Assembly: GCA_021401465.1 (NCBI GenBank)
Contig: JADDMT010000140.1
Coordinates: forward strand, 1-64,000
Direction: 5' to 3'
Origin: Teratosphaeria epicoccoides
Taxonomy: Eukaryota; Ascomycota; Dothideomycetes; Mycosphaerellales; Teratosphaeriaceae
DNA: 64,000 nt
Shown: positions 1 through 11,391 of the stretch, piece by piece
How the letters are laid out: the number at the start of each line of letters is the position of its first letter
Position numbering within the stretch: the stretch's first letter is position 1
Notes under the pieces: model-generated
The model's input: the letters and a program-made list of their open reading frames with translations, nothing else
Database searches by the model: none
What the model was told of the DNA's origin: nothing
Translations under genes and position numbers: made by a program

Positions 1-3000
1 AGCCCTGCTGCCTACCATGAAGTCTTTTCGGGGCGAAGGCGTAGCGGCTCGAGGCGCGTACAACGTGCGCCTCTAACTCGCGGACTCCTCGGGAGAAGTG
101 CGCGAGACTAACGAAGTCTTCTACGCCAAAGACGTTCCTGATGAGGAGCTCCTGCTCGGCCGCCCTTGGCACTACAAGCAGGGAGTCGTTGTTGATAGAG
201 CTACTGACAACTAGTTCTACGGCTCTATAGGCGAAGTTCCTGCGGTGCGGATGCGTGACGCACACAGCTTCTACAAGGACATGAAGAAGGTCTAATGCGT
301 GTATGCAGTCCGCATACGGAACGTCAAGGAAGACGTTACCCTTCCGCCTGAGTTAGAGGAATACGCCGATATTTTCGACGCAGAGGCTACGGCCTATGCC
401 TAGGCCCTAGACGCGGAACATGCGATTAACCTTAAGGAGGGTTACAATCCTCCGCATCGACCTCTGTACCCCATGTCGGAATCGTAGCTCGAAACACTTC
501 GAGACTACCTCTACAAGGCGCAAAGGAACGCGTGGATCCGACGAAGCGACAGCGAGGCTAGAGCGTTAGTTATGTTCGTCCTGAAGAAGGACAACACGCT
601 CCGCCTATGCGTTGACTATAGGGGCCTTAACGCGGTAACCTAGAAGAACCGCTGCCCCCTACTACTTATTAGCGAGACGCTTGACCGCCTTAGTCGCGCC
701 GCCATCTTCTCGTCTATCGACTTGAAGGACGCCTACTACTAGATACCGATCCGAAAGGGCGACGAGTAGAAGACTACATTCCGAACGCGGTACGGACACT
801 TTGAGTATACAGTGATGCCGTTTGGCTTAACTAACGCACTAGCGACGTTCTAAGCGTATATTAACCGGGCCCTAGCCGGCCTCGTTGACACCTACTACGT
901 AGTGTATTTAGACGATATACTAGTCTATTCCGACTCGAAGGAGGAGCATATGCGGCATCTAAGTATGGTGCTCGAATAGCTCCGCAAGTTCGCTCTCTAC
1001 GCAAACCTAAAGAAGTGCTCATTCCTGACAGATAGGATTAAGTTTCTCGGATACATCGTCTCTACGGAAGGAGTCATCATAGATGACTGAAGGGTGTCCG
1101 CAATCGCGGAGTAGCTGCGGCCGACTACCCTCCGAGAAGTGCAGGTGTTCCTAGGATTTACTAACTTCTACCGCAGATTCATACAATCTTACTCGAAGAT
1201 CGTGGCTCCCCTCACGGCCCTCGCAAAGGGCGCGGTTCGAGGAAAAAAGCCAGGGAAAGTGCCTTAGGAGGAGGCTTAGAGCAAGGCCTTCTCTGAACTC
1301 AAAGCAGCTTTTCAAACTACGCCTATACTTTAGCACTTTGACCTCGCTGCGAAGATCCGGATAGAGACCGATGCTTCAAAATTCGCAATAGCCGCAATTA
1401 TATCGCAGCTCTAGTCGCACGAAGGCAGTGCGCGATAGTACCCGATTGCCTTCTAGTCACGGAAGATGCAGGGCGCTAAGCTCAACTACGAGACTTACGA
1501 CCAAGAGCTTTTGGCTATTGTTAACGGCTTCAAGGAGTACCGACACTACCTCGAAGGCGCAGCGCACCCTATTAAGGTGCTTACTGACTATAACAACCTT
1601 CGCGGCTTCATGGGCGTAAAGCAGCTAAGTAGTCAGCAAGCAAGGTAGGCGACTTTCCTCGCTAGCTTTGACTTTGTTATCTAGCATCGTTCTAGAAAGA
1701 CGAATCCGGCCGACAGTCCTTCGCGACGACCGGACTATAACACTAGGGAAGAGGGTAACTAACAGCTTCTCCCTACGCTGCAAACAAAGCTTGTAGTTTA
1801 GGGCGGCGATCTGTCGTTAGCTCCTCTTGTAGGTCGACTACGGGTCTAATAGGGCCTCACAGCCTCCGCTAGTGACGAACCCTCCCATCTGGCAGTTATG
1901 GCGACCGTGTCTAGCTCGATCCATGCGGTAGTCAACCGGCTCACATGCAGTAAGCATGCGATGTCTAAAGAACCCTTTAAAGAAGTCTCGAGACTTATTC
2001 AGCGGTTGCAAGAGCGAGAACCGGAGTTGATTAATGAGGGTGTAGCCCTCTAGGACACTGCAGGCAGTCCGAAGTACTAGACTAAGTCAGGCGACTTGTA
2101 GTACTTTGACAATAGGCTCTACGTACCTGCTAACTACGCACTCCGTTCGCAGCTCCTCCGTATTCATCATGACAATAAACTCGCGGGCCATTTTGGCGTA
2201 GAGAAGACGAACGCACTTCTCGGACGTAAATACTAGTAGCCTACGCTAGAACAGGATGTCTCTAACTATGTCAAATCCTGCCAGACGTGCCAGATTAGCA
2301 AATCTCGGCGCTATCGCCCCTACGGCGATGCTTAGGCGCTCCTACTGCCAGAGAGACCATGGCAAGACTTGACCATGGATTTCATTACCGATTTGCCGCC
2401 AGCAAAGTAGAAAGGCGATGTAGTTGATGCTGTCCTTGTAGTAGTCGACTGATACTCGAAGATGAATATCTTCATCCTATGTACGAAAAAGTGCACAAGC
2501 GGCGAGCTTGCGCGGCTACTTCGCGACGAAGTCGTACGGCGCTTTAGTGTCCCCTGAAGTATCCTATCGGATCGAGGTTCTGTCTTTACTAGTGAATACT
2601 AGCAAGAATTTGTGTTTGAAGCGCGTGTCAAGCACCGCCTAAGTACAGCATTCCATCTACAGACTAATAGTCAGACTAAACGTATGAACTAGACTCTTGA
2701 GTAGTACCTTCGGTGCTACTACGCTAAGAACCAGGATGCCTAGGCTAACGGAATTCCTATGGCGGAATTTGCAGTCAATAACAGCGTGCATGCTGCTATG
2801 CGCATGTCGCCATTTCAGATTCTTTATGGCTTTGATCTGGAAATACACCTAGAACCGCCTCGGGACGAGTCTTCTGAGGAGAGGGTGCTAGCCGCCGCGG
2901 AATTAGCGCGGCGTATGCGCGAGGTACATTCGGTGCTAATAGAACACTAGAAAAAGGCCTCAGAATCCTAGATTAAACATAATAACACCTGTGCTAAACC

Positions 3001-3481
3001 GATGCAGTACGCAGTTAGTACGAAGGTGTTGCTGTTGACAAAGAATCTCAAGCTAAAACTTCCGAGCAAGAAGATGACGCCAAGGTTCGTCGGACCCTTC
3101 CGGATACGCGACGCGATAGGCTCGCAGGCGTACTAGCTATCGTTGCTATCGTCGTATTGTGTGCACGACGTCTTCTACGTATCTCTACTTGAACCATAGG
3201 TACAGCGCAAGGGCGAAGAGCCCGCGGACCTGATGCTAGTAGCAGAAGAGAACGAAGAGTAGGAAGTCAAGGGTATTAAGGACAGTATGCGGCGCAAGGG
3301 CGCAACGCACTATCTAGTGAAGTAGAAAGGATACCTACCTAAGTATACATAATAGGTTCCGGCCGAAGACTACAAGAACGCTCTAGAAGCTATTCGTGAA
3401 TTCGAAGAGCGGAGGAGGCGTAAGCAGGGCTTAAGAAGGTCGATTCGTAGGAAGATGAGGGTTCTGGAGCAGAATTCTTGA
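1..3481 (+). pseudogene. GypA1 pol (RT, RNase H, integrase, chromodomain), RIP-broken
   Basis: One frame can be followed to a TGA at 3479-3481, with many TAG/TAA codons at Gln or Trp positions. The reverse transcriptase active site reads Y-L-D-D at 905-916. RNase H covers about 1360-1740 (ETDASKFA near 1366, then YDQELLAI). The integrase zinc domain lies about 2160-2320 and the catalytic core about 2370-2830, including SDRGSVFTS near 2568. A chromodomain lies about 3280-3420, with Trp codons changed to TAG. The C-terminal tail is basic. The product would copy and integrate the element; this copy cannot make it. The 5' part (gag, protease) lies outside the window; the third GypA copy shows it. 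Confidence 0.93.
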
Positions 3482-3621
3482 CACATGTATGTAGTGCATG
3501 ACGCGCGAAGCGACAACGAGAAGCAAACGCCCTACTTATACATCATTGATGCCTAAAGGCACACCTAGAATAAACCCAAGAAGAACAAGAGACATGCTCG
3601 GATTAGCTTCGTAGCTAATGC

Positions 3622-5118
3622 TTAGCGACTACTAGTCGGGGGCTTCCTAACCGAACCCGAAGCAGGAGAGTCTTTCTTGTTGCGGTCCGCTAGGGACTGC
3701 CTACCTGCACGGGGTCTACTAAACACCCCGAAGCGACCATGAGTAACAGGAGTAGCAACGCCACGAAGAGAGGCCGGCATCTTCTTCTTTAGTAGGTTGC
3801 GAGGGAGCTCGTCTTCGGAGCCTATAGTAGCCAGAGAACTAGCGACACCCTTACCGCGCCTAGTCGCGACGACTACCTCATCCTTAGCATCAGAAGGCGA
3901 AGAGACTCGAGCGCGCTTGCGGCTGTCGCGCTTGGCCCTCGAGATCATCTTGCGCTTCTTGACACGAGTGTCGACTACATCATCGGACTTAGTGTCTCCC
4001 TTAGGCGCAACTAGTGCAGTGACACTATGGCGCGAAGGGATCACGTTAGGACCGAAGGTATCCTGAACGTCGTCATCCTCCTCATCCTCAAAGATCTGGC
4101 CTAGAGGCTTGTGCCTTAGCGTCTTGACGGACGCAGTGCGGGTCGCAAGCGGGGAAGGCTCGGCTTCCTCGTCGCTAACCTCAATTTCGGCCCTAGCCCT
4201 CTTCTTCTTCTTAGACAGTGGCGTCGAGGCGGCGTAGGCGGCGGCGCTACAATGTGTTAGCTATACGCACGCGACAGGATTCGAGTGAGTAACTTACAGC
4301 TTGATCCTTAGGACCGGCTTAGAGGCAGGCTGCCTCTCGGTACAGCGCTAGGGCGTAGCCTTAGCGGCGGGAGCGGCGAATTGCTTGATGACCTTCTTGC
4401 GGATCATCTGCGTTTCGAAGTCATCGTCAATAGAGGCAAGGGCCCTAAGTTGCTGACGCTGACAGCTAGTCGGATATTTCTCGACGCTAACGTTAGCCTA
4501 GCGGAGAAAGTCAGCATTCATACTTGGAGGGTACCCGTACTATATGCGTACTATAGCGAAGGTCTCGACCCTAACAGTTAGCACCTTCAAGATCTTCTAG
4601 ACTAAGTCTGCGATCAGACCTAGACAAACGTTTTCGCCTGTTAGCAGAGAGTCGAAGCGAACGCCGCTGTGAGAACGGTTAGTAGTCGCGGTGAAGCACG
4701 AGAGGGCGCCAAGCAGGTAGGCGAGTACCTCGCGGTACTTGGCCTGTAGCCTGTTTATAGTCGGAGTGCCTTTAGCAATCCCCTTATCGCGCGTACTCTA
4801 GAAGTCATCGATGTTACGGCAGAGCTAGTTATACTCGCTGTACACCTCTTCAGGGAGGTCTTGGCATTTCTGATGCTTGCCATTGTAGTTGACATAATTG
4901 CGGTAGACACCGCCCTCGTCAAATCCGCTGACGCAGATCTTGGCTACGCTTCGGTCAGTACAAGTCACGCATACCTCGCGGGTAGGGGACGCCTTACTAA
5001 CACGCGGAGGGGAGATGTGTGCAGCTTGGCTACTAAGGTTGTCAAGGCATCGTCGACACGAGCGACAATCGCGGGCAGAGCGAGTAGCGTCAAACTTAGT
5101 CTGCAGCACATGAGCCAT
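3622..5118 (-). pseudogene. GypA1 antisense gene: Cys-rich zinc-binding, basic C-terminus
   Basis: A 498-codon frame runs against pol, from ATG at 5118 to TAA at 3622. The same length is kept in three other copies. Residues 1-90 hold CX2C pairs at 21/24 and 50/53, a third pair at 75/78, then His82 and Cys85, a likely zinc-binding module. In this copy residues 75 and 78 read Tyr, as RIP would cause. The last 200 residues are rich in Lys, Arg and Ser, with an acidic run and several basic clusters such as KKRKM that could be nuclear localisation signals. A TATA box lies 156 nt upstream of the ATG. Several internal TAG/TAA codons break it. I do not recognise the family. DNA or chromatin binding is inference. 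Confidence 0.8.
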
Positions 5119-5663
5119 TATAGCTAAGACGGGTTAATTGATCTTAATTGATTGATTGAAGAAGAAGGAGCTCTAGTACAGACCCGCAGACACAGCGAGG
5201 CGCAAGCTAAGCGAAGTGGGAGCGGAGGTCGATGTTAGTGTCTTAGAACAGGAAAGTTTAGGAAGCAACGAGGTTTTTATACCCTCTGACAGCCCCCTTG
5301 TTGCCTACCGCAACCGTTAAGCTAGTGACTCGAACTACATGCGCAGAGCACCTGCCTTTAGTTGACTTACAAGGGGACCGAATGATGTAATAACGGATAA
5401 CGCGGCTGTCACGCATGTGCGCTGACCGCACTCGTGCTAGCCTACTAGCATGGAAATGTGGCGAGGCCCGCGCCAGGAGCGCGCTCCTACCGTTTCGAGC
5501 GGCGCGCGTAGAGCGTCCGCGCACTTTCCTACTACCCCGAGGTTCTGCGACACGTTCTTCACGGTCACGACTAAATAGGGACAGCCAAGCTACTTGGCGA
5601 GGCCGGCGCGCATGCTCGCCCTATAATTTCAAGGATTAACCGAAGTACGTACTCGTAGTTTCC
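5119..5663. promoter_or_regulatory. Leader/promoter region of GypA antisense gene
   Basis: 545 bp between the antisense start codon and the 3' LTR. It carries the TATA box, a TTGATT-rich stretch just before the ATG, and a GC-rich part with CGCG repeats (about 5440-5620). I see no open frame kept across copies and no clear polypurine tract next to the LTR. Confidence 0.55.
5274..5281 (-). promoter_or_regulatory. TATA box of GypA1 antisense gene
   Basis: TATAAAAA on the minus strand, 156 nt upstream of the ATG at 5118. It is kept at the matching place in copies 2, 3, 5 and 6, including copies whose start codon is lost. Confidence 0.65.
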
Positions 5664-6276
5664 TGATATCTCGATCTACATGTGAAGCGAAGGTGTTACG
5701 AAGCCGCCTAACATGTGACGGATTGAAACCCGCCTGAGTTAGCAGCCTCCGCCCTGTACTCGCTACGAAGGTGTTAAGGTGTGCGCATGACACATGTTGC
5801 GCAGGCTATCTACCTATTCACCCTTGCGCGGTGTGAGCGTGCCACATCCCGTACCCTATATGTTCTGCGTGCGTCACTTAGTAAGGCTAGGGACATCCTC
5901 ATAGGAGGAGGGGCAGTGATACGGTTGATACTAGGGGACCATTTGAACCGCATGGGTTCTAATGGCCGCCCTTAGCATGCAGTGACCCTGCCACATATGG
6001 CAAGGGGGTCCTTCGTACATACGTTAGCTCGTATGTCGTCCGAGTAGGATCAGTTGTCGACGTAGGACGCCCCTACGTCGCTAACCCTACGGTACCCCTA
6101 CGGGGTTAGGCTCGGACATGCTTTCCCTAATTGAGGAGCGTCGGGGGTTATAAGCACCCTTAGCGCCACCTCTGCGATAAGCAGAAAGCAGCGCTGTCTT
6201 GTACCTACTAAAAGGTCGGATTACTCTGTCACACTGCGAGATATTTTCATATCATATAGCACATACATCTATATCA
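5664..6276 (+). repeat. GypA1 3' LTR (613 bp)
   Basis: Starts TGATATC and ends CTATATCA, giving a 6-bp terminal inverted repeat. Four other copies in the window are also exactly 613 bp. It holds several inverted repeats, for example GACGTAGG/CCTACGTC (6059-6079) and CTAACCC/GGGGTTAG (6081-6109). Confidence 0.95.
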
Positions 6277-6633
6277 CAGGCATACCGGCTATTATTACTA
6301 TCGTCGTATTATGTACATGACATCTTCTACGTATCTCTACTCGAACTATAGGTATAGCGCGAGGGCGAAGAGCCCGCGGACCTGATGCTAGTAGCAGAAG
6401 AGAACGAAGAGTAGGAAGTCGAGGGTATTAAGGACAGTATGCGGCGTAAGGGCGCAACGTACTATCTAGTAAAGTAGAAAGGATACCTACCTAAGTACAC
6501 ATAATAGGTTCTAGCTAAAGACTACAAGAACGCTCTAGAAGTTATTCGTGAATTTGAAGAGCGGAGGAGGCGTGAGCAGGGCTTAAGAAGGTCGATTCGT
6601 AGGAAGATAAGGGCTTTAGAGCAGAATTCTTAA
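6277..6633 (+). pseudogene. GypA2 pol C-terminus (chromodomain)
   Basis: Encodes the end of integrase and the chromodomain, ending at TAA 6631-6633. The stop is TGA in GypA1, so even the stop codon shows a G to A change. Trp codons of the chromodomain read TAG. The rest of this copy's pol lies outside the window, to the left of the nested GypA1. Confidence 0.85.
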
Positions 6634-6773
6634 CACATGTATGTAGCGCATAACGCGCGGAGTAATAACAAGAAGCAAACGCCCTACTCATACATTATTG
6701 ATGCCTAAAGGCACACCTAGAATAAACCTAAGGAGAACAAGAGACATGCTTAGATTAGCTTCGTAGCTAATAC

Positions 6774-8270
6774 TTAGCGACTACTAGTTAGGGGCTTCCT
6801 GACTAAACCCGAAGTAGGAGAGTCTTTCTTGTTACAGTCTGCTAGGGACTACCTACCTGCACGGGGTCTACTAAACACCCCGAAGTGACTATAAGTAACA
6901 GGGGTAGCAACGCCATAAAGAGAGGCTAGCATCTTCTTCTTTAGTAGGTTGCGAGGGAGCTCGTCTCTAGAGCCTATAGTAGCCGGAGAACTAGCGACAC
7001 CCTTACCGCGCCTAGTCGCGACGACTACCTCATCCTTAGCATCAGAAGGCGAAGAGACTCGAGCGCGCTTGCGGCTGTCGCGCTCGGCCCTCGAGATCAT
7101 CTTGCGCTTCTTGACACGAGTGTCAACTACATCATCGGACTTAGTGTCCCCCTTAGGCGCAACTAGTATAGTGACACTATAGCGCGAAGGGATCATGTTA
7201 GGACTAAAGGTATCCTAGACGTCGTCATCCTCCTCATCCTCAAAGATCTAGCCTAGAGGCTTATACCTTAGCGTCTTGACAGACGTAGTGCGGGTCGCAA
7301 GCAGGGAAGGTTCGGCTTCCTCGTCGCTAACCTTAATTTCGGCCCTAGCCTTCTTCTTCTTCTTAGATAGTAGTGTCGAGGCGGCGTAGGTAGCAGCGCT
7401 ACAATGTGTTAGCTGTACGCACGCGACAGGATTCGAGTAAGTAACTTACGGCTTAGTGCTTAGGACTAGCTTAGAGGCAGGCTGTCTCTTAGTATAGCGC
7501 TAGGGCGTAGCCTTAGCGGCAGGAGCGTTAAATTGCTTGATAACCTTCTTGCGGATTATCCGCGTCTTAAAGTCATCGTCAATAGAGGCAAGGGCCCCGA
7601 GTTGCTAACGCTAACGGCTAGTCGGATATTTCTCGACGCTAACGTTAGCCTAGCGGAGAAAGTCAGCATTTATACTTAGAGGGTACCCGCACTATATGCG
7701 TACTATAGCGAAGGTCTTAACCCTAACAGTTAGTACCTTCAAGATCTTCTAGACTAAGTCTGCGATTAGACCTAGACAAACGTTTTCGCCTGTTAGCAGA
7801 GAGTCGAAGCGAACACTGCCATAAGAACAGTTAGTAGTTGCGGTAAAGCACGAGAGGGCGCCAAGCAGGTAGGCAAGTACCTTGTAGTACTTAGCCTGTA
7901 GCCTATTCATAGTTAGAGTGCCTTTAGCAATCCCCTTGTCACGCGTACTCTAGAAGTCATTGATGTTATAGCAGAGCTAGTTGTACTCGCTATACACCTC
8001 TTCAGGGAGGTCTTGGCATTTTTGATGCTTGCCATTACAGTTAACATAATTGCGGTAGACACTGCCCTTATTAAATCCGCTGACGTAGATCTTAGCTACG
8101 CTTTAGTTAGTACAAGTCACGCATACCTTGCGGGTAGGGGACGCCTTACTAACACGTAGAGGAGAGATGTGTGTAGCTTGGCTACTAAGGTTGTCGAGGC
8201 ATCATTGACATAAGCGACAATCGCAGGCAGAGCGAGTAGCGTCGAACTTAGTCTGTAGCACATAAGCTAT
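6774..8270 (-). pseudogene. GypA2 antisense zinc-binding gene, start codon lost
   Basis: Same 1497-nt frame as in GypA1, with TAA at 6774-6776. The expected ATG at 8270 reads ATA, a CAT to TAT change on the plus strand as RIP would cause. Many internal Gln codons are stops. The C-terminal third (6849-7196) is still open and keeps the KKRKM basic cluster. It is non-functional as it stands. The TATA box remains at 8426-8433. Confidence 0.8.
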
Positions 8271-8815
8271 TATAGCTAAGACGGGTTAATTGATCTTGAT
8301 TGATTAATTGAAGAAGAAGAAGCTCTAGTATAGACCCGCAGACATAGTAAGGCGCAAGCTAAGCGAAATGGGAGCAGAGGTCGATGTTAGTATCTTAGAA
8401 CAGGAAGTTTAGGAAAGCGACGAGGTTTTTATACTCTCTGACAGCCCCCCTGTTACTTACTGCAACTGTTAAGCTAGTAACTCGAACTACATGCGTAGAG
8501 TACCTGCCTTTAGTTAACTTACAAGGGGACCGAATAATGCAATAACGGATAACGCGGCTGTCACGCATGTGCGCCGACCGCACTTGTGCTAGCCTACTAG
8601 CATGAAAATGTAGCGAGGCCCGCGCTAGGAGCGCGCTCCTGCCGTTTCGAGCGGCGCGCGTAGAGTGTCTGCATACTTTCCTACTACCCTAAGGTTCTGC
8701 GACACGTTCTTCATGGTCACGACTAGATAGGGACAGCCAAGCTACTTGGCAAGGCCGGCGCGCATGCTCGCCCTATAATTTCAAGGATTAACTGAAGTAC
8801 GTGCTCGTAGTATCC
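8271..8815. promoter_or_regulatory. GypA2 antisense-gene leader region
   Basis: Counterpart of 5119-5663. TATA on the minus strand at 8426-8433. Otherwise no gene seen. Confidence 0.5.
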
Positions 8816-9428
8816 TGATATCTCGATCTGCATGTAAAGCGAAGGTGTTATGAAGCCGCCTAACATGTAACAGGTTAAAACCCGCCTGAGTTAGCAGCCT
8901 CTGCCCTGTACTCGCTACGAAGGTGTTAAGGTATACGCATGACACATATTACGTAGGCTATCTACCTATTTACCCTTGCGCTATGTAAGCGTGCTATATC
9001 CTGTACCCTATACGTTCTGCGTGCATTACTTAGTAAGGCTAGGGACATCCTCATAGGAGGAGGGGCAGTGACACGGTTGATACTAGGGGGCCATTAGAAC
9101 CGCATAGGTTCTAATGCCTACCCTTAGCATGTAGTAACCCTGCTACATATAGCAAGGGGGTCCTTCGTACATACGTTAGCTCGTATGTCATCTAAGAGGG
9201 ATTAGTTGTCGACGTAGGACGCCCCTACGTCGCTAACCCTACGGTACCCCTGCGGGGTTAGGCTCAGACATGCTTTCCCTAATTAAGGAGCGTCGGGGGT
9301 TATAAGCACCCTTAGCGCTACCTCTGCGATAAGCAGAAAGCAGCGCTGTCTTGTACCTACTAAAAGGTCGGATTACTCTGTCATACTACGAGATATTTCT
9401 ATATCATATAGCATATACATCTATATCA
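8816..9428 (+). repeat. GypA2 3' LTR (613 bp)
   Basis: TGATATC...CTATATCA, 613 bp. It is followed directly by GypB gag sequence beginning TAGGT (9429-9433), probably one arm of the target duplication (CAGGT in other GypB copies, C to T here). Confidence 0.95.
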
Positions 9429-10741
9429 TAGGTTCAACTACTAGGAATAGACACGGCAACAACGGCTTCAAGATAGGAAGCCCTACAGAGTTTACAGGAC
9501 AATAATCTTAAGTCGAGATGTTTATCCTATAATGCTAGTTAGCATTCAACGTAGATATAGAACGGTTTACAATACATCATAAGCGAATAATGTACATTGT
9601 CTCTTACCTGAAGGGACTAGCGTTCGAGTTTATCTAGCCTCATCTGACAGATTATCTAGATTACGTTAGCAATGTCGAAGCTAGGAAGACGACGACTAGG
9701 GAGATTCTTAACTTAGACAAGTCTTTGTTTAAGGCATTACGCGAAGCTTTTAGGCTTAGTAATAAGTAACAAGAGGCTAAGAGAGCTCTCCTAGGAATCT
9801 AGCAGAAGGGTTCTGCCATTAAGTACCGCGCGGACTTTTAGACCCTCTCTGCTCGAGTCGACTAGAATGATAATGCTTTAGCCGCTTAGTTCTACTAGGG
9901 ACTAAAGGAGACAGTTAAAGACGAAATTGCCTGAGGAGATTAGCTAACGACATTCAAGGAAATGAGCAATCTTGCGATTAGAATCGATAATCGTATCTAG
10001 GAATAACAGCAAGAACGACAACATAGAAATCGCAAGCTAGCACAGGCTAACCATAAGGTCTAATGATTAGCACCAAAATGGCGAAGCGATTACTACGGTC
10101 TCTAACCTATGGAGTTAGATGCGACTAAGGGGCGTCTAAGGAATAGACCCCGAGGAAAGCCGCAGAAGGGCTCTCCTCCCTAGAATGGTCTGAAGAAGCC
10201 ATTCGACAAGAGTAATCTCGAGTGCTACAACTGTAGAAAGAAAGGACATTTTGCCCGCGAATGTTTTGCTAAGAAGCAACCACAAGAGCCGCCTAGGATA
10301 GAGCAGGCTCGCGCGACAACAACGGCGCCTTAGCAAAAGGCCGCTACTACTTGAGAACCAGACTATGCTACACTTACTTAGACTACGTGCTACGACGACG
10401 ATTGTCGAATTCACATGAGTAATAAAGATGGTTCCGGATAGTACCCTAGCTAAAACAAGGCATAGTCGATCTGTGCGCTAAGGGGTACACCTTCTAGTGC
10501 AACAGTCTAAAGGTAACAGGAACTAGAAGAAGAAGAAGAAGGTTCGGACGACAACTACGAGCTTGTCGAAGCCGTCATTCCTGATTCCGAGGAAGACAAG
10601 AGCATAGAGCGATAGGCTATTCTACTACATGACATCAGACTCGATATTATCCGAATCATACAGAACTAGTAGGCTTAGGCTTGCCTATAGATTAATAGAG
10701 TACAACATGTTGACTAGCTTTAGTATGACGAACTAGCCGAC
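9429..10741 (+). pseudogene. GypB1 gag fragment
   Basis: Matches gag of GypB from about codon 8 onward. The start codon side was displaced by GypA2. The capsid-like region is followed by a zinc knuckle near 10223-10264 with spacing CX2CX4HX4C, then an acidic tail with EEEEE. Many TAG/TAA codons at Gln/Trp. The sequence stops at 10741, where the GypB2 LTR starts, and the expected continuation is not found to the right of GypB2. The remainder of GypB1 has been lost or moved. Confidence 0.85.
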
Positions 10742-11212
10742 TGTCATGAGTGTCAGGAGTACTGTAGGTTTCAGGATCATGAGGGTCCTAAGTGCTATGA
10801 GTTATAGGTATAGTTATAGGAGTACTATAAGTCATAGGCATAGTCATAGGAGAAAGGATCTGTCACGTAAGGACAGATCCCTAGATCTGTAGGGTTAGTC
10901 TACAGATCTATAGGCCTACAAGGAAGAAGGGATCTGTCACGGGATAACAGACCCTTAGATCTGTAGGGTTAGTCTACAGATCTACAGACACGGATCTGTC
11001 AGGTCTGTTAACAGATCTAACAGAGCTACTCTGTCTCTCTAGTATATAGGGATAGCTTCAGGACAGGCAGTTAGGAGCTTCGTGCTTAATTTAATTCCCT
11101 TTCCCTAGGGGATAGTTAGTTACAAGGTTAACTACTATTGTCGATATTCTTCATAGCTCTGCGAGTCTAATACCTAGTTACCTTCCTACTATCGGTACCT
11201 ACCCTTATGACA
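10742..11212 (+). repeat. GypB2 5' LTR (471 bp)
   Basis: TGTCATGAG...TTATGACA with a 6-bp terminal inverted repeat. It is about 19 bp shorter than the LTRs of GypB3. A promoter-like TATATAGG lies near 11043. It carries the GATCTGT/ACAGATC palindrome series typical of the family. Confidence 0.94.
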
Positions 11213-11391
11213 TTTTAAGCACTACTTCTAAGGAAGTATCAGGGGACTTGTCAAGCGCTTGACATACACCTATGTCAAGTAGTTCTTTAGCTATTAGTTC
11301 AACTTCTAGCAACATTTAACTAACACTATAAGAACAAGTTGCCGCTATACCTTAAATTACGTAGTAGCTCGAATCCATTCACCTTAGCGAG

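Larger units (their letters stand above)
1..6276 (+). mobile_element. GypA1: Ty3/gypsy chromovirus, 5' part outside window
   Basis: The copy enters the window inside pol and runs through pol, an antisense gene and the 3' LTR, which ends at 6276. Immediately after it, sequence matching the late part of pol of the same family resumes at 6277. GypA1 therefore sits inside another copy (GypA2), whose left part lies outside the window. The probable 5-bp target duplication on this side is CAGGC (6277-6281); its partner cannot be seen. Family assignment rests on RT, RNase H, integrase and chromodomain order (Ty3/gypsy, chromovirus). RIP damage is moderate. Confidence 0.92.
6277..9428 (+). mobile_element. 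GypA2: right-hand fragment of a chromovirus copy
   Basis: Begins inside the late pol region, at the point matching about 3137 of GypA1, and continues through the chromodomain, antisense gene and 3' LTR. The left part lies beyond the window because GypA1 was inserted here. Its right LTR abuts gag sequence of GypB1, so GypA2 was itself inserted in GypB1. It carries more RIP changes than GypA1. Confidence 0.9.

Noticed and set aside
3797..4066. Plus-strand frames over the GypA antisense gene (also 6949-7182, 4861-5127)
   Set aside because: They mirror the antisense gene, which has constant length, zinc motifs and a TATA box. The mirror frames have none.
5781..5975. 64-codon frame in the GypA LTR (also 62791-62985)
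   Set aside because: Lies wholly inside an LTR, has no motif and is lost in other copies.
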